Shown here in pieces: positions 36,397 through 47,800 of a DNA stretch of 64,000 nt. A program made the position numbers and the translations under genes. The stretch covers positions 95,987,115 through 96,051,114 of the forward strand of contig CM041085.1 in the NCBI GenBank assembly GCA_023079485.1. Direction: 5' to 3'. The notes beneath the pieces were generated by a model. The model was not told where the DNA came from. It searched no databases and saw only the letters and a list, made by a program, of their open reading frames with translations. This DNA comes from Archilochus colubris. Its lineage: Eukaryota > Chordata > Aves > Apodiformes > Trochilidae. Position 1 is the stretch's first letter; the number at the start of each line of letters is the position of its first letter.

Positions 36397-39270
36397 TACT
36401 GGTAATGTGAAAAACTTCATAGATAAGAAGAGAAAGGTTCCATGATTTACTCATATGTTTAAACCAAAATCGAATCTGCTCAATATTGCACCTTTATACA
36501 GTACTTTGTTTTATTCAGATTGTTACAAATTATTGCTCACCTGATAGTAAATTTTCTTATTACATTGCTAAGTAGCTATGTTTTCCACACTGAAAAAAGT
36601 AGAGAATCTATTTTGTGCCTATATTTCACATTCAGACTCTGCAGTATGTTGGATTGTCAGTTTTACCAAAAAAAAAAAAAAAAGTAATTCCTTAGTGAAT
36701 GTATACACTGGTTGTAAATTTGACTGCCTTATGTAGGAAATTCCACTAGCCTGAGGTCCTGGGTTTTTTTCTGGTATTTGAGGGCCACTCAAAATTTCAG
36801 TTTTGATGCTGTCCCTGGTTAATTAAGAATACTGATCTGTGGCTTGCAGGGAGAATGCTTATTCTTAGGACTGTTCTGCAAACCTCCAGCCTCAGCATAT
36901 GCTTCAGCTCAGCTGTCACATTGTGCTACACTGTGTACCAATGGGAAAAACTGTTTTCCTGTAATTCCTTCTACCACAAGATCTTCACCAATAGCCAGGT
37001 CAAATGGGTCTTCCAGAGCTTTTTTTTGTTTTTTCTTTGTGATTGATCATTATTTGGCAAAGCTAAGCTTCTTAGATTGTAAGACAGATGTTATAACAAA
37101 ACCAAAAATGGTTGAAAACTTGAGAAGCAAATAAGATCATCTCAGTATTCAGTATCTGTAGTCCTGAATGTAGGGATAAGCTGCTTCTTATGGGAGGGCT
37201 TAAGTTTTCATTTTTACAATAGCTGACCCTTGTTCTACAAACAACATTTTTGTTTCATACTGTGTTGTTCCTTCTCTCTCTCTGCCTCATAACCAGTGAT
37301 TAAATTATACTCTGGCATTTTCAGGGTAACTGAGTAACTGAGCCATTTCAAGTATGTGCATGCTCACAACTTTTGAAGCATTTTGTTATAAGGCTTGGTC
37401 TTGTTAGCTACTGATTTTTTTTTTTTAATTTTTTTTTTTTTTTTGGTAAAAGAAGGTGAAGAGTTAAACTTGAGATTTGAAATGTATATAAGATACTAAA
37501 AGTGCCTCTTTTTAGCATATTGTCTGTCATTAGCGGTGCAGCTGATGTCAGGTCCAAAGTTTTGTTTATAAGACCTATATAAATACTGCTTTAACATTCA
37601 TGGAAAAAATCAAACCAAAAGTTTTATAAGAAATGAACAGTAGGCCTTTTCTCTCCTGATTGTTAAACTGGTATAACAGAACTGAAAACTTGTTCTCTGC
37701 CAAGCAATATGGCCAGTGCAGTGGAAAGATCAAGTTAATGTTTCAGAGAAAATCAGCATTTTACAAGACAGCATATACCTTTATATAATGGATGTCTTGT
37801 AAACATATTTTTGCAAGAAGTTTATGCTGATGAAAACAGATGCATGCCATTCCTTCTAAGCTTGTACCTTGTTTCTGTTACTGCCAAATTCCTCTCTTAG
37901 CTCCCTCTTTCTCCTCAGTCCTCAAACTCATGCATAGTTTTCTGGCTTACAGTTCCTGCATAACTGTCTCTTGGAGATTCCTGTTGAGATGTGCCTGAAG
38001 GGAAACTGTAGCAAAATGTTTTTGGGTTGTTGGGTTTTTCTGTTTTTTGTTTTTTTTGTTTTTGTTTTTTATTAATAGGATGTTAGAAGCCATTGTTCTT
38101 AAGTTTTATGTAAAAGAAAATCAGTATTTTGTGCTACAAAGCAAGATCTTGGAACTGGAAATTGTATTTTTAAAATTGGCATTATGTATTAAAAAATACT
38201 AATAAAGGAGTAAGGTTTAACATTTATATTGCATCATTTAGTCTGTGAGTAAACTCTGTATTTGCCTTTGGCAGGTGCTGAGCGTAATTATAGGAAAGAA
38301 TTAATATTCCTGGGTAAAGTATGCTGCATTTTATAGTTTATGGAATACACTCTAAGGCATGAGCTACTATTTAGTTTGGTTGTTGGTTTCCTGAAAGAAT
38401 GGAAAAATACCTGCTAGCAGCCCATAATATTTTGCTCTAAAAGATGGGCTGAGAACTTTTCCCTCCTGAATAAACTATTTATACTGTGACCAGTAAAGGT
38501 TTTGCCTTGCACATTATACTGTCAAGTGCCTGTTTCTCACCTTGATGATGTTTGATGCAGAGCTTAACTCCAGCATTTTTCAATTTGTTTTTAGATGTGT
38601 GATAAAGAATATGCTCACAAAGCTGAAGCCTATTGTAAAACAAAATTGCATCTAAGTGGGAAGTTGAGATATGTAAAGTTAAGGTTTAACTCCTAGTGAT
38701 GAAAGTTTTGGTGTGCTTTTTTGAATAATATTTCCTCAAATAACCACTCTAAGGATGAACATTTTAAAATTTAATATTATTTATTGTTATGCTTTAATAA
38801 TGTGTTTGTCAACTCACTGGTGTGAGCTTTTTTTTCCTCTTATGTTTATAAACTTGTCTGAATTTTCAGAACAGAATCCTCTTTTCTTTCATTTTCTTGA
38901 GATGCTTAGCTACATTATAATTTTATGGGCTTAAGCTATACACAGCTCCATCGATGGAATAAGTGTAAAATACGTCCCCAAATATTTGTTTTGAAATTGC
39001 ATTTCAATCTATGTGAAATGGTTTAGAAGAAGGTAGCATTAAGACTGTATGATAAGATTGCACAAAATAAAATATAGTTTATATTGCTTTCTTGTAGCCA
39101 ATCTGCATGATTGTTGGCGTGGTCTTAACGGGAATTAAAAGCTTCATGTGGCTGTAACTGGTCACTTAACTTTAAGCAAAGTTCTTTCTGACTATTTTTA
39201 TTTATTAGCATCATTTGCAAAAAGAAAAATAGTATTTTCCATATGAATAAAGATTTAGTTTGAACTGAAA
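36397..39270 (+). other. TDRP: TDRP 3' UTR with several candidate poly(A) signals
   Basis: No coding frame follows the TDRP stop and the sequence is AT-rich. AATAAA hexamers lie at 38201-38206, 38469-38474, 39066-39071 and 39246-39251. The last is followed by T-rich sequence (TTATTCTTTGATATTTTTTGT), which suits a downstream element. Which sites are used cannot be told from sequence, so the right end is approximate. Homopolymer T tracts at 37415-37444 and an A tract near 36669 are included. Confidence 0.55.
37415..37444 (+). repeat. Interrupted poly(T) tract in the TDRP 3' UTR
   Basis: Twelve T, AA, then sixteen T. It would be a U-rich stretch in the TDRP mRNA. Confidence 0.9.
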
Positions 39271-39519
39271 TGCCTTATTCTTTGATATTTTTTGTCCCAT
39301 TTTGTCATGTGAATTTGTTTCCATGTGCGTGGATGTTGCTTGCATCGTTGTAGAATGCAGCCAAGGAAGTAGTAGCTATACTTTGCCCAAGCTCAGTGAG
39401 TCCTGCCATCCCAGATATTGCAGCAGCCTAGATTTAAAGCATTTACAGTGGGAAGAATTCATTAGTTTTGACAAACTGCAAATAATGTGTTTTACTGGTA
39501 CTTGCTGGTTTAAACATTC

Positions 39520-39540
39520 TTTTTTTTTTTTTTTTTTTTT
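39520..39540 (+). repeat. Poly(T) tract, 21 bases
   Basis: A T homopolymer just past the most distal TDRP poly(A) signal candidate. Confidence 0.95.
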
Positions 39541-41872
39541 AATCTATTGGCTGTTACAAAAGCTAGGGCAGAGCAGCATTCTTTCACTAAAGATATCACC
39601 AGCTACATGTAAACTGGAGGATCTGGGATGCTTTTGCACACACTGGCCCCATAACAAGGTGAGACCTACACGTCCTGGGCTGTGACAAAACCAAGATGTA
39701 GCCACTGTTACCAGTAGATAGGATACAGAAAGAGGTGTATTCTCAGCTTCTCATTTTTCCATTGCTGGCTTTGGTGTTGTTTAAATAGACTCAGCAAGGA
39801 GCATTTAGACAAAATATTGCTTACCAGGTTGTGTAAACTAGCTGAAACAGAAAAGCTTATTCATATAAGTTACATTCTTGGGGAAAAAACCCCTATATTG
39901 CAGTGCCTCTGACTGCACCCAGCTAGGCAAGGCACACATCTGGGCAGGTGAAGGGGAGTGGAGAGACCTCCATTTTCTGACCCTGAGTCTGCAAGGATCC
40001 TGCCAGTTTTTGATCACAGCTGTTCCCTCAGCCCAGAGGAATTTGGCCTGGCATCTGTATCCATTGCCAAAACTTTTAAAAATGCTTGTTAATGTATATG
40101 AATGCTCGGTGACAAAACTGCAGGTCCTATCTCTGCATGATCTGAAAAGAACACGAATGCACTTATTTTTTAGCTGTTTCTTATGAATCTAAGCTGCTGT
40201 TACTCATACTTTTGTTTCTTGAGTGCCTGCTACTTGGTTTCTGGTGTATCTGGGAGATGAAACCAGCACTATGAAGAAGAAAAATAATTTTCTAAGACTC
40301 ATTGCTGGTGATAGTTTGCAAAGGTGGGTACCATCATTAGAGGTCTGTGTCTCAAAACTGTCTTGCAGCATCTGACTCCTTAAGATTATGCTGCTAAATG
40401 CTTCAGGTACTGGAAAGACAGAAAATACTGTGGAGCCTGTGTTTGTCCTGGAGCCTCACATATGCAAAGTCCAACTACTGTACTTGGGATATATTTTTTT
40501 TCTGCTAAAGCTTTCTCATGTGCAAGATGCTTAATTACTCTTTGCTTGCTTTTATTTTTTAACTTGCCCCTAGTTGGATTTTTTTTTTTTTTGAGTCACA
40601 TGTATGAAGATATCCTATTAAAAAAGAGACCTAATCTTTGTGGTTTCTCCTATGATGGACATCCACTTTTAGGTAGGTTTGCCCTCAGTTTAGTGCCTGC
40701 TAACAGTTTATCTTGTGAACATTTGGACAGAAACTTGGCAACCAACACTTCACAGGACAAACAAAGGAAAACAAGCATCATTTCCCATTAGGAAGTAAAC
40801 TATTGTTTGATAGGATGGCACACAATATTCCCTGGAGTCATACTGCATGCTCAGTAATGCTGCACATAGGGTTATTTTGGAAAATAGTGTCTTAATCAAA
40901 TACATACTTGCTCTGGTTTTCAGTTTTTTAACTTGCACATCTTCTGAAGCATGTTAGCTTGTGCAGCATGCCTGCAGGAGAGCACCTCTGTCTTGTACCA
41001 GGTGGCCAAGGTGGATGGCCTGGTGGTGAAGGATCCAAGCTCCTGAGCTGCATGGCAGGAGCTGCACTAAAGGACAGAGGGAAGGCTTTCAGGACAAGTG
41101 AGGAGAGAGATGTTCTGGCATTAAGGGATAAAGCAAAGTATAAAGAGAAGTGACAAATTCAGAACATGTGAGAATATTCCTGGTAGGGATTGTATTAATG
41201 TTTATTATTAGGCCAGGGAATTAGTGTTAGAGAATCAGAACTAACACACAGCTTGTCCTCTTTATTGTTTTTTCCTGGTTATCCAGTTTAAGAACAGGAT
41301 TTTTTCAAAGACTGCTTGTGCATAGGCACAGAATGTATGTTTTAGATGCCTTAAACATTAGTGATCTGTAACTCGATGCAAGGACTTGTTCAGTTCTACT
41401 CCATACTACTATGCCTATAAATGAGACTTTGTTACAAAAAATGTAGAAGTGCAGATAGCAGAATCTTTAATGATAGGCTCATAAGAAGGTGTATTGCCAG
41501 CTTGCAGCAGGAGCTTGAGTAGTGATGAAACTTGAGGTTTCAGATGAACTAAACAGCTCCATCCACCATCCTGCTGCATGTGTTTTATTTCTAATTGTGG
41601 AATAGTTCTGTTCTGTTACTTGCCTGGTCTAAGAAATGTATTCACTAAATATTTAACTAGCTTGTGGAACTACTCCCAAAGCTTAGATCTGCTGTGTTAA
41701 AAACTTGTAACATTGCTCATGACAGTGTGATTCTGCACTCAGTCTTTAAGACTTAAAAATTGCAATAGCTCTGCACTGAAATGACTGTCAGGGCATGTGT
41801 GCACATATATTTCTTCTCCCCTTTTCTTTTTTTAAACATGAAAGAAGTGTTGAAAAAGCCACTATATTGGCT

Positions 41873-42444
41873 TTTGGACCTGGGGGTCCTGGTGGACCAA
41901 GCAATGTGCCCTTGCCCCAGATAAGGTTAATGGTATCCTGGGTACCACAGATGAAGTTAATGGTATCCTGGTATCATCAGGAGGAATGTTGCCAGCAGGT
42001 GGGGGGAGGTGATTCTTCCCCTCTCATAGGGCCTCACCTGGAGGTCTCTGTCCAGTTCTGGGCTCTGCAGTAGAAAGGAGACATGGGCACACTGGAGAGC
42101 TGAGGGAAGGGCCATGGAGAGGATGTAGAGATTGGAGTTCTCTCTCCCATGAGGGAAGACTGAGAGCAGGGACTGATAGCATAAAGAACCTATTCAGTAC
42201 CTTTAAGTATCTGAAGGGAGGACGGAAAGAATCAGAGATGAGGGGTACAAGCTGGAACACAGGGGGTTCCCTCTGGAGGAATGTGACGGTGGACAAGCAC
42301 TGGCACAGTGCCCGGAGGGGCTGCAGAGTCTCAGCCATTGGCAATACTCAGAAGCTGCCTGAACATGGTCCTGGGCTCTTAGCTCTAGCTAGAGCTGCTT
42401 GAGCAAGGGGGTCCCTTCCACCCTAAATCTTTGTGTGATTTTAG
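41873..42444 (+). mobile_element. CR1 retrotransposon 3' fragment between TDRP and FBXO25
   Basis: It opens with GACCTGGGGGTCCTGGTGGA (DLGVLVD of ORF2) and continues through GCCTCACCTGGAGGTCTCTG, GTACCTTTAAGTATCTGAAG and GGTCCCTTCCACCCTAAATC to TTTGTGTGATTTTAG. A 30-base segment is duplicated in tandem near its left end (41915-41974). Confidence 0.92.
41915..41974 (+). repeat. Tandem duplication, two 30-base units
   Basis: Both units carry GTTAATGGTATCCTGG or a close match at exactly 30-base spacing (41915-41944 and 41945-41974). It lies inside the CR1 copy in the tail-to-tail intergenic region and is probably a local replication slip. Confidence 0.8.
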
Positions 42445-43634
42445 AATGAAGCCTCTGGAGTACACGGCTGCAGGTAAAGTGCCGCTTCTTGTCATCTTAG
42501 CTACTGCCACCTCAGCTCCATGGCATGGCCTTGTTACTCTTAATGACCTACACAGGTAAATGTCTCCAACCTCCCCTTCGTGCTATAGACAAAAGAGGAT
42601 AAGTGGTAAAAGGGAAAGGAAAATTAAGCCCGACTCCTGTCACCTAACATGCACAAGAGAACTGAAAATTAGTTATTACAGATACTCATTTCTCTAAACC
42701 TCTTTTTAACTTCTTACAAACCATTTAAGCCGCCACTTTCCCTCCCTTCCACTCAGAGGCTCAGGAAGATCTCTCTCTGCAGCCTTCCCAGGTTCTCATT
42801 TTGTTTGCATCTTCAGTAAGGGGCAGCTCCCCAGCCATGGTCTGGCCCTGCAGAGCTTGGGCTCTGTCTGCACAAGGGATGATTCCTTGCAGTCTCTGCT
42901 CAGACCTTCAGCCAACACGATGGGTGAAGAGCTCCCTCTGCACAGGAGTCAACCAAATGCTGGGTGCAGAACCTTTCTTGAAAGCTCTCAGAGAAAGCAG
43001 GTAGCATCCATGGAGGTTTTTACATGAAGTTTCATAAAGGGTACCAAAACTGTACCCATGTTAAACGAGTGGTTAATGGATGCCAACCACCACAACCACT
43101 TTCAGTGTTACCTGGGTCATGTAGACAGGAAGGCAAACCTGCAACCATTACATCAGTTAAATAAATGGGGTTAAATCCAGAGGCTGAGGCTAGGAAAGTG
43201 AAGTTTGCAGCAATGCTCTGAAGGAATAGGAATAAGTAAGGACGTCACTGGCTCCATGCTTAAGCATTACTACCATAGCCACAGAAGCAGACACCTTCAC
43301 TGAAAGAAATTTAAAAAAACCACAAAACCGTGTATTGAAAGACCCACTATCAGCAAATTCAACAAATAAGGTTGGTGTATCACCAGAATCTGAGCCTAAA
43401 GTGAATAAAACTACCTCCTAAGGAAATAAATGTTCTCTTGTTGTGCAGCCTATTAACAGTCCAGTTATCCTATTAAAAAAAAAAAAAAGTGCAAATACAA
43501 CCACTTACTAAAAAGCAATGTCACTTGGACTGCCTGTATACTTTTCATTCCACTACCAATTACTACAAAGAACAAGTTACAGAAAGATCATATAAAATTC
43601 AAATGGATTACTTTCTATGCACAAGAGACTTCTG

Positions 43635-44795
43635 ACTAATAGATAAAAACATGATTTATTACACTGTACAAAACCAAATTCAGAACAAGCAAGTGCAAGA
43701 TATAGTACATGGTTTATTTTTCTATACATGTTATTTGTTAAATTTCACTGACAAACCCAAAACTTCCCTCATTTTTCCTTTACCTGCCTAAGCCAAAAAG
43801 TTGATTTTGTTCTACAGGATAGATGAAAACAGCCTCCTGGAGATCTGATTACTTGGCAGAAGGTGCTTCAGCTCAGATTGACTTTCAGTGTTTCCCATAG
43901 TTCGTAGATTTGTAAGATCAGAACCTCAGCTGGTGGCATCAAGTCCTGCCACGGTACCACTCTAGCAACAAGTACCTTCATTCTCAGATTTCAATAATGG
44001 CTTCTTCTTAGAAGATGAATTAATGCAGTTGCATTTGTATGCATACCAAACAGTATAAATGAAGGCTGTAGCTACCATGGAAAAAAAACAATTAAAAAAT
44101 CACTTTCCAGTAGCCCCAGATCTGTCTTTTGAGTTATGCAGGATATGCTGAGTGAGGTGGTATGTTTCATAAAGTCCTTAAGAAAAAAAATAAGTATTTT
44201 TTCAGAATGTATGTACAAAGATTGGTTGATTTCCTTCATTCATAGGTTCAACAACAGAAACAACCACAGCTGTGTTTTACTCACTACCTCACAATGATTA
44301 ATACCACCCTTAGTAACTGTTGTATTAGGAGTTCAAGAGATTATTGGCCTGTTCTTTTAGAGTGCAAATTACATGGAGGTGTTTTGAAAACAGTGGCTTA
44401 AAGAAAGAAAGATTAACTAAAAACCCCTCCTTTGATTTCTGTAAGAGTAGTTTAAACTCTTCCATACATTTTTCAAAACTCCCACACATAATTTTAACAA
44501 ACTATTAAGGCGTCAAAAGAACGGATTTGAAGTTGAGATTAAAATGGTCTTTCTTGAACTTGAAAAGAAGTCCCCTGCAGATTTCCTGACAAAAAAAATT
44601 TCTTACTATGTCTCCTTCTCCTCAGCTCTTTTCTGAACAAAAACAATACACCAAATTTTAAACCTGGTATTTTCCCCCAGTTTTTTAAACTACAACAAAA
44701 CATAACACTTAAATATATTGCACAAAAAAGCATAATGTAGTCTGCCTGACTTCACAAAAATGGCCACAGACACAGGAGAGCAGCTATCAAGCATC
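43635..44795 (-). other. FBXO25: FBXO25 3' UTR
   Basis: On the - strand, downstream of the stop, the sequence is AT-rich and non-coding. Two AATAAA signals appear as TTTATT on the + strand at 43713-43718 and 43655-43660. Cleavage 10-30 bases past the second would end the mRNA near 43,630-43,645. The end point is inferred. Confidence 0.6.
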
Positions 44796-44885
44796 TCAAA
44801 ATTTGAAGAGGTCAATGAAATGCTGAGGAGATACTGGCATGAGACATGTGTTTGGATCACTGGCTGTGCAGGGGTGTCCTGTATC
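44796..44885 (-). CDS. FBXO25: FBXO25 terminal coding exon
   Basis: On the - strand the acceptor ATTTTGCAG precedes GATACAGG. The 29 codons read [14 protein letters not shown], then [15 protein letters not shown], and end at TGA (complement of 44796-44798). The C-terminal [11 protein letters not shown] motif is diagnostic of FBXO25/FBXO32. Confidence 0.97.
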   Translation of the reverse strand, partial: DTGHPCTASDPNTCLMPVSPQHFIDLFKF

Positions 44886-47800
44886 CTGCAAAATAAAGAA
44901 GAAAAAAAAAATAAGTTCTTTTTCCACCAACAATGTCCTCCCACTCCCAATTAAGGAAAAAAAAAAAAAGGCAAAAATTGACATACAGGCACATGCCACT
45001 ACTTCCATTGTAGACAAAGTGCTAGGAATGCTCTTTTTAAGGATTTTTTTCTTCAAGTGCTTTGGACTAAGCTGTTAAGAAAATAGCCCTTTCCAGTTTG
45101 ACCGTGGTAGTACAGCATAGCTTCAGATTTCAGAAAAAAAAAAAAGTACAAAACAACCAGAGATCAGAGATCTTGAAAGACTCATTATATTCCTTATCTG
45201 TTGTTTTTTTGTTTTGCTTTGTTTTGTTTTGTTTGGGGGGGCTTTTTTTTTTGTTTTTGTTGTTTTGGTTTTTCTTTATAAGGTTCATTAAAAAAAAAAG
45301 TTTGAAGTCCCAGTCATAAGAGTTCTTCTACATTTTTTATTTTTCTTATTTCCCTCTTTATTTATCTTTTCCTCCTCTTTCATTCATACATTTTCTCCAC
45401 CTGAAAGCATTACCTTAAAGCAGAAGGTAAATTTGGTATGCTTTAGCAGGAATGGATGGAAAGGCTTTGTCATTACAAATTCACTAAGGCTGCAGTGATT
45501 TCTTTGGTATTACAGAAACTTGAGCTCAGGACATCTGCCTAATTATTTAGCATTCAAATTCCTCTTCAAATGAGAAGTTCAGTTCTGCACCTTATTAGAA
45601 CCCTCTAAAAGAAAGGAAATGCTCAAGGTGCAATGAGAAGAAGGTTTGAGACAAGTCCATGGAGAGGTTAAATGCTTTCAGCAGTGTTGTAAGGCTCAGA
45701 AGCTGAGGTCCTCCTCAGGTGGTAAGGGGTTTCATCTCCCTTTTCTACCAGTGCTGAGAAATTCACCATGTGGGTCAAGAAAACTAAAGTACAGTAAACA
45801 TGGTAAGTAGATCAGATCTCACTGCATTCTTAATTTCTTTTGTTTCCAAAAATACGTTTATATGCAATTCATTTAACAGAAGGAAAGAACCTATAAGTGA
45901 AATTTTCTTACTTGGAAGCTTACATAAGGAAATTGCTGTCAAAGATGCCATGTTCCTTTCCAAAGTTTTATCATCAAAGGGCAAAATACCTTTTAAGTAC
46001 TACTCGGCTCTTCCCCTGAAAATTGTTACTCTTCAGACACATTATCTGTGGTTTTCCATCAAGCCTATGGGTGACTGCATGAAAATATCATGTGATACCA
46101 CTCCCTCATCCTTCCATTTTTTTAAAAAAATCCTTTAATATCACCTGAGAAACAATAATTCATAACACATTGCAGGGGAAAATACAAAGAACAAATAGAT
46201 TATACCCCAAATAGAACTGCCTACTTGGGGAAGCTGCAGATGGGAAAGAACAGAAGACTGTAGGTGTTAAAAGCTAACACCTTCATCTTGGGATGACATT
46301 TGCAAGGAAAAGATACATCACAGCAAAAACCACTCTCAAAGGTACTTGCTAATGAGTTATCTTCCCTACCCATTGCCATGTCAATGTAATGTCATTACTT
46401 TCATAGTTTCTAGGAAAAAAACACTATCAGGATTAGGATTCTGGTAAAGAAGTTACCATTTATCCCCTTTTAGTGGTTATATATAATCCTAAATATTTCA
46501 GACAGAATTTCTAACGTGCTATCTGCTTTGTTCCACACAGCATCATAAAAATACTTTTGAAAGCTCTGCTCAGTCAGGAATTACAGTCCAAATAAAACTC
46601 AGTAAGACTAATTCTTGGGGGTTTTGGCTATTAAAAACAACAGAAATAGCAATTTAGCAGTGGGGAAAAAAAGTGGTAACTAAAAAGACGAATCACAACT
46701 TGCCTGTAATTATGAGTACACCTCCTTCCAAGAAATATGTATTTCCCTTGAAATTACATTTAGGAAATAATAGTAAAATTATAGATTCTCAATGTATCGA
46801 CTTAAACCTAGGCCAGCATTCTTTTAAATTAACATGAGAATTTACCAGGAGGAGATCTTACTAGCAGATGTACTTGTTTTCCTCCTCAAATTTTACCGTA
46901 ACTGAAAACTAAGAAGCTCCCATAAGAGCTTTGGAGCTACAACTCTTTTCTCTATAATTGTTTCTACCATTTCTTCATTCAGAAAACAAAATTATAATTG
47001 CCTCCCCCCATTCTCCCAAGATATACACAGCCATTCATAAAAATGTGTGTCTGCAGTATTCCAAATGGAGAATCTTTGTATCAAAGAAAGTTATCTGAGA
47101 TTAATGCTGCTCTTTTCATATTTAAGTACTGGACTAAATAAATTAGAGTGGAGAAAAAAATATCCTAACACTGAATGCAAATAAACCTATTTATTAGCAA
47201 ATCTTGCTGGTCTCTCTGACACCATGCACCTGTGTTCATTAGAAGCTGAATCATGGTCCCTGGTTTAAATGGCATTACCAGGGAAAATTACAACAATAAA
47301 AACCAAACCTGATTAAAAATTAAAGTGGAAAGCCACCACCATCTTATCTAATTGGGAAACAAGAAACAAAATATTCCTGCTCCTACACTGATGTGGGAAA
47401 ACAAAAATCAAAACAAGGAGCAAACAATTAGAAATTAACACATTATTCATTTTGACATTACAGAACAGTCAGCAATGAAAACACGAGACACACAGGAAAT
47501 ACCTTGAGTAACAAAGCAAGGTGGTAATCCTTTGAAATCATGAAGAAGGAAGCAGGAAGGAGAGCCATAAAGTAAAAGAAGCAGAGTTAAGGTTCATTGA
47601 TGCTAAGGTTCATGCACCATTTAGAAAAATAGGCTTTTATCCTTGTGCCAAATCACAAGCAACCAGAGAACCAAAACCACCACAAGCCCCAAGAGGAATG
47701 AAAACAACTGTGAAGCAAATCACTTATGCAAAGCAATTTTTTCTTTTCATAAAGCCCTTGTGATTTAAAGAAGAAAAGGTATTTCAACTTCTATGGCTAT

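Larger units (their letters stand above)
39271..43634. other. Tail-to-tail intergenic region between TDRP and FBXO25
   Basis: About 4.4 kb between the inferred mRNA ends. It holds one CR1 copy (41873-42444) and a poly(T) tract. The remaining open frames, such as 39302-39685, are short and match nothing I recognise. Confidence 0.7.
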
